Below, piece by piece: positions 6,131 through 13,040 of a DNA stretch of 18,417 bases. The number at the start of each line of letters is the position of its first letter. Within the stretch, counting starts at the first letter, position 1. This stretch comes from an uncultured Acidobacteriota bacterium. Its GTDB lineage: Bacteria; Acidobacteriota; Terriglobia; Terriglobales; Acidobacteriaceae. A program made the position numbers and the translations under genes. The stretch is taken from contig CAILBQ010000565.1 in NCBI GenBank assembly GCA_903832475.1, forward strand, positions 1 to 18,417. Direction: 5' to 3'. The notes below the pieces were generated by a model. It was not told the DNA's origin and made no database searches. It saw nothing but the letters and a program-made list of their open reading frames with translations.

Positions 6131-7978
6131 TTAGTTCTCTCCTTTGGTATCTAGCTCTTTGCTCGTCATGTCCTCTGCACTTTGAGGGAGCAACCTTTGG
6201 TCGGCTAGAGGCAGTAGAATTTCGAAATCCGCGCCCTCTCCTGCTACGCCGCGTTCAGCTACTGCGCCCTCGTGCCCCTCGATGATTCGACGCACCAAGG
6301 CTAATCCCAATCCTGTCCCATGTTCATAAGTAGAAAAAAAGGCGTCAAAGATTCTAGCCTTGTTTTCGCGCGGCACACCTACTCCATTGTCCCGGAAATG
6401 GATCGTAGCGTATTTGACCGATGGATCCAATTGTTCCCGAGACAGATCAAAGCTTGATCGCATCACTTTAATCTCAATTTTGCGCTCCGGCTTGTCAAAC
6501 CAATGCACCGCATTGTTGACCAACTCGTCGAAACACTCACCTAAACGCTCTGGATCGCCCAAAATCTGCAAGTCTGTCGGGCAGTCGACCCCACAAGTTA
6601 CTTCTTTCTCTGCTGCTACGCAACATGCCTCCTCTAAGAGTGGTAATAGGCGCGTAGGAACAGGCCTGACTTCCTGAGCTGAAGCGAGTGATGTGAATTG
6701 AGCAACAATTGCCTTGGCCTTTTCGACAGATTTTCTGATTCTTCCGACGACATAAGTTGCCTCTTCGCTCCTTTTCTCCTCGATTCGCTTGGTCAGAGGG
6801 TCTAGGTTAGTTTCAATCGCGAATATTGGATTGCCAAGTTTGTGCGCGGCCGTGAAAGAGATATCCTTCCAAATCGCGTCGCGCTCAGCCCTTACGCGCT
6901 TACTCTTTTCGTCTTCTAACGCTGCAACGGTCGCGGTCAACCGGTTATTGAGATGTAAGTTCTCTCGATTTAGCTCCTCCGGCGTTTTCCTATACTTCGA
7001 CTGAGCGCGACCCTCGTCTGAGAAGTACTTGAACCCAACCTGAGGGTATTGATACACAAGGCCAGTGAGATAATTCCTATCCCAGATACGGACCCTGATG
7101 TTCCCTGAAGATGAACGCCTACGCCGCAGCCGGTCTTCCGAAGGAAACAAATCAGTTTGCGTCGGTCCCTCTCGGAGCGTAACGACCAAAAAAGTGATAG
7201 GGACGTCTCCAGACTGGTATCGCTCAATCACCGACCTGTCCGTGTTTCTTATCAACCTGACCAACAGGTACTCGGAATCGTGGCCTAACATCTCTAGTAA
7301 TATTTCAGTCGGTAGGTTTCGCCCAAGAGACACAAACCAGAGTTCTCGATACTCAAATCCATCTGGGTCTTTCCTAGGAAGCTCAGCGACCACGTCAACT
7401 TCAGGTGTTTCTTTTTCCCACACCACTCGCTTGAATCCCATTTGTGTCAATAATTCAAGGCACAAATTCTCAACATCTTCACGACTCAGACGCTCCCAAT
7501 CCACGACAAACAGGTTTCGAACTCGAGATCCAAGAAGGAAGCGAGGCCGATTGGGGGATCTCCGTAGATCACGTAGTGCTCGGCTAATCGTCCTCGATAA
7601 CTGCTTTATTCCTTCTGCATCAGACTGGTAATAGATGACATTTTCAGAGCTCAAACCATATGGAAGCGTGAGCATTCCCTTATTCTCGGACAGAACAAAT
7701 GACGGCTTATCCAGCGCCCGTGCCAGTCCGAGCGCATAAAATGCAGCAGGGGAGCCTGTCGTCACGTCGGCAACAACGCAGTCGACGCGGGCAATGGTCT
7801 CAGCGGCCTCTGACCCTATTGTTCTGGTCATAAGCGCGCCCGATGTCCGCCGAACACGATATCCAGAAGTGATGATCGCCTTTTTGACTACTTCTACGAC
7901 TGTGTTGTCGTCAGAAAGGTCCGGCATCGTTAAAAAGCAGCTGCGAGTACTGCGAGCAATGGTTGATTCAGTTGCCAT
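6131..7978 (-). CDS. Soluble histidine kinase with nucleoside-deoxyribosyltransferase-like and Mrr-like N-terminal domains
   Basis: A 615-residue protein without membrane segments. Residues 12-140 fit the nucleoside 2-deoxyribosyltransferase / TIR-like fold family that opens CFVIMPF and carries ADxxxADxT...NPNVFYELG; here these read CFLTMP (14-19), VDCVVADVT (65-73) and FYALG (80-84), so the usual catalytic Glu is Ala82. Residues 165-270 resemble a Mrr-like nuclease fold (LCLELLTQMGF, then VDVVAEL with Asp195), but the expected Lys of the Q/E-x-K strand is missing (WFVSLGR). A coiled coil spans about 333-370. The kinase core has His379 (AAHKLGNP), N-box Asn488/Asn489, G1 Asp530 (DNGVGVP) and the glycine loop GTGLGLALV (554-562). 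An AGGTGA ribosome site precedes the ATG. The gene lies 14 bases from the cyclase gene it presumably drives. GC is lower than in the flanks (28/60 at 6901-6960 against 38/60 at 15361-15420). Confidence 0.92.
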   Translation of the reverse strand: MATESTIARSTRSCFLTMPDLSDDNTVVEVVKKAIITSGYRVRRTSGALMTRTIGSEAAETIARVDCVVADVTTGSPAAFYALGLARALDKPSFVLSENKGMLTLPYGLSSENVIYYQSDAEGIKQLSRTISRALRDLRRSPNRPRFLLGSRVRNLFVVDWERLSREDVENLCLELLTQMGFKRVVWEKETPEVDVVAELPRKDPDGFEYRELWFVSLGRNLPTEILLEMLGHDSEYLLVRLIRNTDRSVIERYQSGDVPITFLVVTLREGPTQTDLFPSEDRLRRRRSSSGNIRVRIWDRNYLTGLVYQYPQVGFKYFSDEGRAQSKYRKTPEELNRENLHLNNRLTATVAALEDEKSKRVRAERDAIWKDISFTAAHKLGNPIFAIETNLDPLTKRIEEKRSEEATYVVGRIRKSVEKAKAIVAQFTSLASAQEVRPVPTRLLPLLEEACCVAAEKEVTCGVDCPTDLQILGDPERLGECFDELVNNAVHWFDKPERKIEIKVMRSSFDLSREQLDPSVKYATIHFRDNGVGVPRENKARIFDAFFSTYEHGTGLGLALVRRIIEGHEGAVAERGVAGEGADFEILLPLADQRLLPQSAEDMTSKELDTKGEN

Positions 7979-8047
7979 CCGGCATCACCTAGGGATTTAT
8001 CCTCGTCCACAACGTTAGCAGAAACCTAAGGTGAATTCGGCAATGTA

Positions 8048-8063
8048 GACCTCTTCCAATTGA
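8048..8063 (-). repeat. Right border of an imperfect inverted repeat flanking the low-GC module
   Basis: GACCTCTTCCAATTGA is the inverted partner of 4988-5001 (13 of 14 matches plus a two-base gap). It lies 70 bases upstream of the kinase start, close to where the base composition returns to the GC-rich style of the flanks. Confidence 0.25.
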
Positions 8064-8116
8064 TGGAACTCACTTTTAGCTCCTGCAAGGAGGATGCGCT
8101 TAGATGCCCCTCCACA

Positions 8117-8329
8117 GTACCAATTTCCGAACGCATCGCTTTTTATGCGAAGCCCAGCCAGGAGCGCCCGAAAATGTACATCCCCTCGCCCTTCCGCGAA
8201 GAAGACCGCTTCGCCATCGCCGCCAAAATCCTTCCTCCACCTGGCCCCGATGGCCACCACTCCGCAGAAGACCTCTCCGCCACGCCCCTGCCCATAAACT
8301 TCGCCGACAATCAAGCCAACCCAGCGTAA
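8117..8329 (+). pseudogene. Truncated, frame-disturbed 5' copy of the paiB-like gene
   Basis: From the ATG at 8174 the frame reads MYIPSPFREEDRFAIAA, nearly identical to the first 17 residues of the intact gene at 10722 (MYIPEAFREEDREAIAA). Similarity then breaks through small compensating deletions around 8224-8260, resumes at ATPLP, and ends in a stop at 8327-8329, where the intact gene continues for about 170 codons. Upstream similarity also extends some 50 bases: GAACGCAT, GCGAA and an AGGAGC ribosome site occur in the same order and spacing before both copies. This is a duplicated paiB 5' end that has decayed. A short FMN-binding product is not expected. The open frame upstream of 8174 (from 8060) has no family resemblance. 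Confidence 0.75.
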
Positions 8330-8497
8330 GTTCCCTCCCCGCCTCCCACACCCCTCCCACCCGCCCCAAAAATAATCCGAAACGCCCCTCCCCCCTTCCG
8401 CACAATCCCCCATATCGCCCACGCGGAGGCCCCATGAGTACCGCTGTCTCAATCCTCAAACCCAAAGACGGAATTTCCTTATCCCGACTGGATCTTG

Positions 8498-8506
8498 TGC
8501 TACGCT
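8498..8506 (+). promoter_or_regulatory. Possible extended -10 promoter element
   Basis: TGCTACGCT matches the extended -10 pattern TG-n-TAxxxT and lies 29 bases before the preferred start at 8536. Only a poor -35 (TTATCC at 8479-8484) precedes it. Offered as weak support for the shorter start of the downstream gene. Confidence 0.2.
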
Positions 8507-8535
8507 GGCCAGACCGTGAACCCATGAGGACGCAG

Positions 8536-8838
8536 ATGGATTCGAGCGAACGCCCGGCACCCTCCAGCAAAAAATCTCTCTGGCTCCCGCTCCTCCTCTG
8601 GGCCATCTTCATCGCGGGCCTCGCACTCCAGCTTTTCGCGCCGCACCTCGGCATCGCCCACAATGCCTTTGTCATCCCGCCCGGCCTCGCCACCCACGGA
8701 TCGGCCGTCGACCCCCGCGCCCTCGTTCAAAAAGAAAAAATGATGCAGCTCTCCTCCGCCCTTCTCGTCCTCGCCGGAGCGATCGGTCTCGCTCTCTACT
8801 ATCGCCGCTCCTTGCTCAGGCACCTGCTCGGCAAGTAG
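8536..8838 (+). CDS. Small two-helix membrane protein of unknown function
   Basis: A 100-residue protein with a charged N-terminus, a hydrophobic helix at about 15-33 (LWLPLLLWAIFIAGLALQLF), an outside-type loop of about 35 residues containing FVIPPGLATHG, a second helix (SSALLVLAGAIGLALYY) and a basic tail RRSLLRHLLGK. The ATG at 8536 has GAGGA five bases upstream. An in-frame ATG at 8434 with GGAGG four bases upstream would add 34 residues, but that stretch uses C/G third positions in only 19 of 34 codons while the rest of the gene is strongly C/G-ending, so the shorter form is preferred. I do not recognise the family. It starts a same-strand run with two exported paralogues and a HEAT-repeat protein. 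Confidence 0.65.
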   Translation: MDSSERPAPSSKKSLWLPLLLWAIFIAGLALQLFAPHLGIAHNAFVIPPGLATHGSAVDPRALVQKEKMMQLSSALLVLAGAIGLALYYRRSLLRHLLGK

Positions 8839-8870
8839 CAAAAGCAAACCGCAAAAGGATGGCAACTCAT

Positions 8871-9317
8871 ATGAAAATCCTGCAACGCATCGGTGTCTTC
8901 GCCGTCGCTCTCCTCGTCGTCGCTGCCCTTTCCGGAGTCGTCGGGAAGGCCGCCGTCACCCTCACCACGCCCAATTCTTCCCTGATCAACTACACCCTCG
9001 GAGCCGGCGCCACCAGCTCCGCCATCACCCCCGCCACCAACCAGCCGGTCATCGTCATCGGCTCCAACAACGGCACCACCGACTTTGCCGTCAGCACCCT
9101 CACCATGGTCCACATCCCTGGCGTCATGCTGCGCTGGGTGGGCATTGAAGCCGGTACCGGCGCCCTCACCCACGGCGGCAGCACCACCCTCGGCAGCCAC
9201 ATCCTCTACCTCGACCAGAGCGACAAAGTGAGCCTCGAAGTATTCAGCGCCGACTCGTTCGTGATTCATAACGGCAACACAGCTTCCGAATCCGGCACCG
9301 TCAAGCTGATCTGGTAA
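8871..9317 (+). CDS. Exported protein, first of two tandem paralogues, unknown function
   Basis: A 148-residue protein with an N-terminal signal peptide (basic MKILQR, then a hydrophobic run to about residue 25). The mature part is rich in Thr, Ser, Gly and Val and looks all-beta. It shares a sequence skeleton with the next gene: SAITPAxNQxVxxIGS, H(I/V)P...W.G(I/V)E, HILYLD, SAD...IHNGNT and a C-terminal LIW. The start at 8871 gives a standard signal peptide with AAGGA 11 bases upstream; an in-frame ATG at 8859 adds only MATH and would have its ribosome site touching the start codon. No enzyme motif or cysteine is visible. The family is not recognised. A role as a structural or surface protein is possible but unsupported. 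Confidence 0.8.
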   Translation: MKILQRIGVFAVALLVVAALSGVVGKAAVTLTTPNSSLINYTLGAGATSSAITPATNQPVIVIGSNNGTTDFAVSTLTMVHIPGVMLRWVGIEAGTGALTHGGSTTLGSHILYLDQSDKVSLEVFSADSFVIHNGNTASESGTVKLIW

Positions 9318-9345
9318 CCCCGGCACATCGCCAAGGAGTCTAGTC

Positions 9346-9813
9346 ATGAAACAGCAATCCACTCTTCGCCGCTATGCCGTCCTCTCCATCGCTTTCGTCG
9401 TGGCGGCACTCACCCTCGGCATACTCGGCAAGGCCGCGCAGACCGTGACCGTCCCCAACGCCGTGAACATCACCTATAACCTCGCCCCCGGCGCGTATAG
9501 CGGAGCCATCACGCCCGCCTCCAACCAGGCCGTGCTCATGATCGGCAGCCAGACCACCGTAAACTACCGCGGAGTCGGCATGGCCACCATTCTCCACGTC
9601 CCCGCCAGCTTCATTGAATGGACGGGGGTCGAATCGCCCTATAACTCAGGCACAGCAACCACAGAAGGGTACGCCGCCGCTCCCGGTACCCATATCCTGT
9701 ACCTCGACTACGCGCATCTTGTCGATGTCGAAGTCGCCAGCGCCGACACCATCTACATCCACAACGGCAACACGTACTACAACATGACCGGCAACCTCGA
9801 ACTCATCTGGTAG
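9346..9813 (+). CDS. Exported protein, second of two tandem paralogues, unknown function
   Basis: A 155-residue protein with a signal peptide (residues 1-31, ending GKAAQ) and a beta-rich mature domain with no cysteines. It is paralogous to the preceding gene: both keep AITPAxNQ, IGS, a W.G.E block, THILYLD or SHILYLD, AD...IHNGNT and the final LIW. It is richer in Tyr than its partner. AAGGAG (9333-9338) lies seven bases before the ATG. It starts 28 bases after its paralogue and ends seven bases before the HEAT-repeat gene, so the three are very likely one transcript. Function unknown. Confidence 0.85.
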   Translation: MKQQSTLRRYAVLSIAFVVAALTLGILGKAAQTVTVPNAVNITYNLAPGAYSGAITPASNQAVLMIGSQTTVNYRGVGMATILHVPASFIEWTGVESPYNSGTATTEGYAAAPGTHILYLDYAHLVDVEVASADTIYIHNGNTYYNMTGNLELIW

Positions 9814-9820
9814 GTACGCC

Positions 9821-10585
9821 ATGACCCATCGATCCCGATACGTCTCTGTCGTCGCCCTGCTGGGCCTGAGTTCCGCGCTGAGTCCTGTTCTCGCCGCGGC
9901 ACAGCAATCCCAGTCGGCCGCCTATCATTCCACCGCGGATGCCGCTCGCCAGCCCATCGCCAACATCCCCTCAACAACCGACGCACCCGTAGCGGCCGAC
10001 CGTCTCCTCCAGGCCTTCCAGGACAAGTCGTCGCTCACCCGCGTGCAGTCGCTCGAACAAATTGACGCCTCGCCCGCCATCGCTCCCGAGACCATCGTCG
10101 CCACCTTGCTTGAAGCTCTGCATGACCGCGATCCTCTCGTCCGCGAAGCCGCCCTGCGCGCCCTGCTCCATCGCGACACCGAACAGACTCCCGTTCTCAA
10201 CGAAGCCGACCTCGCCGGCTTCCAGGGTGAAACCGCCGAGCTGGCCAGAGTCCACTTCGCGCAGAAAAGCGCAGACGCTTCCACGTTGAAAGAACTCATG
10301 CAACATGGCACCGCCACCGTCCAGCAAAGCGCCTTCGAAGCCCTCGCCGCCCTCGACCTCTCCGCCGCTGTCGAGGCTCTGCGTGCAGAACTCCAGGACA
10401 CGCAATCCATCTATCGCCTGCAGACCCTCCAGCTCCTCACCCGCAACAGCTTCACCCTCCCATCCAAAGAACTGCTCACAATACTCCAGGAAGCAGCGGC
10501 GGATCACGATCCGCTGGTCCGCGCCTTCGCCAATCAAACTCTGAAAGACAAGCAGCGCGAAGCGGAGGGGAATCCAGCGAACTAA
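9821..10585 (+). CDS. Exported HEAT-repeat protein
   Basis: A 254-residue protein. Residues 1-27 are a signal peptide (hydrophobic VVALLGLSSAL, then SPVLAAA before QQ). After a linker rich in Ala, Gln and Ser, residues from about 57 to 245 are helical repeats of HEAT / PBS-lyase type: LLEALHDRDPLVREAALRAL is the clearest unit, and a second near the end reads ILQEAAADHDPLVRAFANQTL. Such repeats form curved protein-binding scaffolds; no catalytic residues are seen. Only seven bases separate it from the preceding exported paralogue, with a weak TAGGTA ribosome site, which points to co-expression and perhaps a shared periplasmic assembly. The partner is unknown. Confidence 0.85.
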   Translation: MTHRSRYVSVVALLGLSSALSPVLAAAQQSQSAAYHSTADAARQPIANIPSTTDAPVAADRLLQAFQDKSSLTRVQSLEQIDASPAIAPETIVATLLEALHDRDPLVREAALRALLHRDTEQTPVLNEADLAGFQGETAELARVHFAQKSADASTLKELMQHGTATVQQSAFEALAALDLSAAVEALRAELQDTQSIYRLQTLQLLTRNSFTLPSKELLTILQEAAADHDPLVRAFANQTLKDKQREAEGNPAN

Positions 10586-10610
10586 GCGGACCTTCCGCAA
10601 CACAGCCCAG

Positions 10611-10641
10611 CCCATCTTTCGCGCCGCTCACGAAAGGTGGG
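10611..10641. repeat. REP-like hairpin repeat, copy 2
   Basis: CCCATCTTTCG (10611-10621) and CGAAAGGTGGG (10631-10641) pair at 10 of 11 positions around a 9-base loop. It sits 25 bases after the HEAT-repeat gene stop and before the paiB-like gene. It is followed by TGC, so read on the minus strand it begins GCACCCACC, comparable to the GTGCCC lead of the other copies. It has no T-run but could still slow transcription between the two genes. Confidence 0.5.
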
Positions 10642-10721
10642 TGCGCTGCAGCGCGCTCCCTTCGCGTTACCATTCTCCTGAACGCATTCGCGCCTCACGC
10701 GAAACGCAGCGCAGGAGCCCC

Positions 10722-11384
10722 ATGTACATCCCCGAAGCCTTCCGCGAAGAAGACCGCGAAGCCATCGCCGCCATGATCCGCGCCTGCCCCCTGGCCACCC
10801 TCGTCACCCACTCCGCCCAGGGCCTCGTCGCCACGCCCCTGCCTATGATTTTCGCCGCCGACGAAGGCGACCACGGCGTGCTCTACGGACACATCGCCCG
10901 CGCCAACCCGCAATGGAAAGAACCTTCAAACACCGGCGATCCCGCCGACGACGCGCTCGTCCTCTTCCAGGGCCCCAACGCCTACATCACGCCAACCTGG
11001 TATGCCACCAAGGCCGAAACCGGCAAAGTCGTCCCCACCTGGAACTACACCGCCGTCCACGCCTACGGCCCGGTCGAGTACTTCGACGACCCCGCTCGCC
11101 TGCTCGACATCGTCACAAAGCTTACAGACCACCACGAAGCCGCCCGCCCTCAACCCCGCCCGGATCCCCACCCCGAACCATGGTCCGTCAGCGACGCCCC
11201 CGCCGACTACATCCAGTCCCAGCTCCGCTCCATCGTCGGCCTGCGCATCCCCATCCGCCGCCTCGAAGCCAAAAAGAAGCTAAGCCAAAACCAGCCCCTC
11301 GCCAACCGCGCCGGCGTCCAGCAAGGCCTCGCCCAAAGTCCTTCCGAACAGGATCGAATTCTCGCGAAAATCATCCCTCTCTGA
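10722..11384 (+). CDS. PaiB-type FMN-binding protein (putative negative transcriptional regulator)
   Basis: A 220-residue protein matching the PaiB family over its whole length: start MYIPEAFREEDREAI, ATPLPMIF, HIARANPQW, then AYITPTWYATKAETGKVVPT and WNYTAVHAYG in the FMN-binding split-barrel core, and a C-terminal LSQNQPLANRAGVQQGL block. In Bacillus subtilis PaiB was reported to repress sporulation and protease genes; in most bacteria the role is unclear and an FMN or haem-linked redox function is as likely. The start is the ATG with AGGAG four bases upstream; the frame is open further 5' without family similarity. It converges on the DoxX gene, 20 bases away. A decayed copy of its 5' end and leader lies at 8117-8329. 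Confidence 0.9.
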   Translation: MYIPEAFREEDREAIAAMIRACPLATLVTHSAQGLVATPLPMIFAADEGDHGVLYGHIARANPQWKEPSNTGDPADDALVLFQGPNAYITPTWYATKAETGKVVPTWNYTAVHAYGPVEYFDDPARLLDIVTKLTDHHEAARPQPRPDPHPEPWSVSDAPADYIQSQLRSIVGLRIPIRRLEAKKKLSQNQPLANRAGVQQGLAQSPSEQDRILAKIIPL

Positions 11385-11404
11385 AACCGGCCCAGCCTGC
11401 CTCC

Positions 11405-11776
11405 CTAGGTGCGTGCGGCCAGCGGCGCCTTACGCCAGCGTCCGTACGCCACAAACAAGGCAAGCGCCCCTGTGACAAGCGGCACGGCAGCCACCGCAAA
11501 GCCCATGGTCTGGATCGACACCACCACCGCGCCGATCATGATGATCGTAAGTCCTGCCGCGGCCAGAGGCGTCAACTCCGTCCGAATCCGCAGCAGACCG
11601 GGCAGCACCAGTCCCAGCCCGCCCAATATCTCCATCACTCCGATGAACCGTAGGAACCCTACGGGCAGCGAGGAATGCGCGGCCAGTTGAGCAGCCGGCA
11701 TGATCAGCTTCTGTACCCCGGAAGAAACAAAGAGCAGCGCCAGGACTACCTGAACGACCCACAGAACCTTGCTCAT
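11405..11776 (-). CDS. DoxX-family membrane protein
   Basis: A 123-residue protein with four hydrophobic helices, typical in length and pattern for DoxX: LWVVQVVLALLFVSSGVQKL (first helix with the G-x-x-K element), GFLRFIGVMEILGGLGLVLP (second helix with the E-x-x-G-G-L-G signature), then two more ending in a basic tail GRWRKAPLAART. The start follows a strong GGAGGAGGAG ribosome site; an upstream extension of the frame would cross the terminator hairpin and is rejected. DoxX proteins are inner-membrane proteins linked in other bacteria to redox or sulphur metabolism, but function here is not predictable. It converges with the paiB-like gene and is separated from the upstream exported-protein gene by a terminator, so it has its own promoter. 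Confidence 0.88.
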   Translation of the reverse strand: MSKVLWVVQVVLALLFVSSGVQKLIMPAAQLAAHSSLPVGFLRFIGVMEILGGLGLVLPGLLRIRTELTPLAAAGLTIIMIGAVVVSIQTMGFAVAAVPLVTGALALFVAYGRWRKAPLAART

Positions 11777-11870
11777 CTCTCCTCCTCCATACCCTCTCAA
11801 CAGGACAGCCACATCCCTGAAGTCGTTCTTTGTCTCACATCGAACATGCCTCTGACAAGGTCTTCTCCGA

Positions 11871-11912
11871 GCAATGGAAAAAGCCATCCAACTGGATGGC
11901 TTTTTCCATTGC
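11871..11912. terminator. Strong, near-symmetric intrinsic terminator
   Basis: A perfect 19-bp inverted repeat: GCAATGGAAAAAGCCATCC (11871-11889), loop AACT, and its exact complement at 11894-11912. The core GCCATCC/GGATGGC followed by TTTTT is a rho-independent terminator on either strand. It lies 15 bases past the stop of the exported eight-cysteine protein (minus strand) and would end that transcript before the DoxX gene. Confidence 0.85.
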
Positions 11913-11927
11913 GTCCAAAGTTTTGAC

Positions 11928-13040
11928 TTAGTTCGATTCCGTAAATGAGATGTAAGGCGTCGTCCCACTCGTCGCTGTGCAAGTCTTCAGCGTCAAGTTA
12001 TTCGTCTCTCCCGTCGTCCCATCGTAGTTAGACGGGGAAACGCACGTTGGAGCGCTCGTCGACCCATCGGTCACAGCGACCTTCACCTTTACCGTCGACC
12101 CCGAGTTAAAGTCCGCCCGCGACCCGCCTGCATTGCCCAGCACGTTGAACTCCGCCTGCGTCCAGCCGCTGGCGATGTCGGTATAACTATCCTTGACCGT
12201 CGCCGTATATGCGTCGCCACCGTAAGTCACAATAGCTTTGTCGGTTCCGCCCGCGGCCGCCGTCCCCGACAACTGCAGCCCGGCCAGATCGGTGATGGGA
12301 AGCTGCCCGTTATACACAACCACAGCGGGCGTATTCTGCACGCAGTCGTCTCCCGGCCCCTGGCTGTCCGCGCCGCCATCGATAAACCCGGCAGGGCAAA
12401 TGTTCTTCCCGTTATCGACGCCGTAATTGATCAGCCAGTACTCGATGAACACCTCCGTCTTGCCCGTAAGCTTGTTACTCGTCAGCGAAACAGGCGTGTT
12501 CGTCGACATAACATACTGCTGCCAGGCCAGGCATCCCGAGTAACCCGCGCATGCTGCCGAGTTATAGAAGTTTGTATTCACCTGCAAGGTATATTCATTC
12601 GACCCCAGGATCCCGCCTCCGCCAAAAGCAGCCACTCCCACGCTCTTTTCGGTCTTCACCCCCGTCACCGTGGGAAAGCTGCCGGTAGCTTGCGTGAACA
12701 GCCGCCCCGCAGGAGCCTGTGCCACATAGTCATAGCCGTTGCCAACCGTCTGCTCGTCGCCCTTCGGCCGCTTGATCGCAGACCGATACCCTGGCGCCGG
12801 AGCACAGGCCACTCGCTCCCATTGCGTGTTGGGATAGGAAGCATGAAAGCACCCTCCTTCGGGCGCGCTGATCTGGTGCATGGCTTCGCGCCAACTCGCG
12901 CGCGCCTTTGCATCCGCCGCGTCAATCGGCTCATGACTCGCCTGCGCAAATGCAGATGTGACCGGGACAACAGTCAAGACTCCCGCAATAACTCCCATGC
13001 GGAGCAGATTACGCGTACCAAACCTCACGTCAAATTGCAT
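11928..13040 (-). CDS. Exported eight-cysteine protein of unknown function
   Basis: A 370-residue protein with a signal peptide (hydrophobic GVIAGVLTVVPVTSA, probable cleavage after AFA at residue 32). The mature part has eight cysteines, an even number suitable for disulphides, and is rich in Thr, Ser, Gly and Asn, so likely a secreted beta-sandwich. Recognisable blocks are GGCFHASYPNTQWERVAC, YTLQVNTNF, CLAWQQYVM, VFIEYWLINYG and a WTQAEFNVLG near the C-terminus. I have seen similar uncharacterised exported proteins in proteobacteria and acidobacteria but cannot name a family. The Trp/Gln/Glu-containing strands loosely recall G1 (eqolisin) peptidases, too weakly to call. A GGAGA site lies seven bases before the ATG. 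It is transcribed alone and ends in a strong terminator. Confidence 0.85.
   Translation of the reverse strand: MQFDVRFGTRNLLRMGVIAGVLTVVPVTSAFAQASHEPIDAADAKARASWREAMHQISAPEGGCFHASYPNTQWERVACAPAPGYRSAIKRPKGDEQTVGNGYDYVAQAPAGRLFTQATGSFPTVTGVKTEKSVGVAAFGGGGILGSNEYTLQVNTNFYNSAACAGYSGCLAWQQYVMSTNTPVSLTSNKLTGKTEVFIEYWLINYGVDNGKNICPAGFIDGGADSQGPGDDCVQNTPAVVVYNGQLPITDLAGLQLSGTAAAGGTDKAIVTYGGDAYTATVKDSYTDIASGWTQAEFNVLGNAGGSRADFNSGSTVKVKVAVTDGSTSAPTCVSPSNYDGTTGETNNLTLKTCTATSGTTPYISFTESN

Larger units (their letters stand above)
7979..8535. other. Spacer of about 560 bases between the kinase gene and the small membrane protein gene
   Basis: 7979-8116 should hold the promoter of the kinase gene on the minus strand; no good -35/-10 pair was found. 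It also carries the right border of the imperfect inverted repeat (8048-8063). 8117-8329 is a decayed paiB copy. 8330-8430 is C-rich with no recognised feature. 8434-8535 stays open in frame with the next gene but is poor in C/G third positions (19 of 34) and is treated as leader. Confidence 0.6.

Noticed and set aside
8104..8433. Longer N-terminus for the small membrane protein, or a separate gene over the paiB relic
   Set aside because: Arg/Pro/His-rich translation typical of a wrong frame; the recognisable coding signal here is the paiB remnant in another frame.
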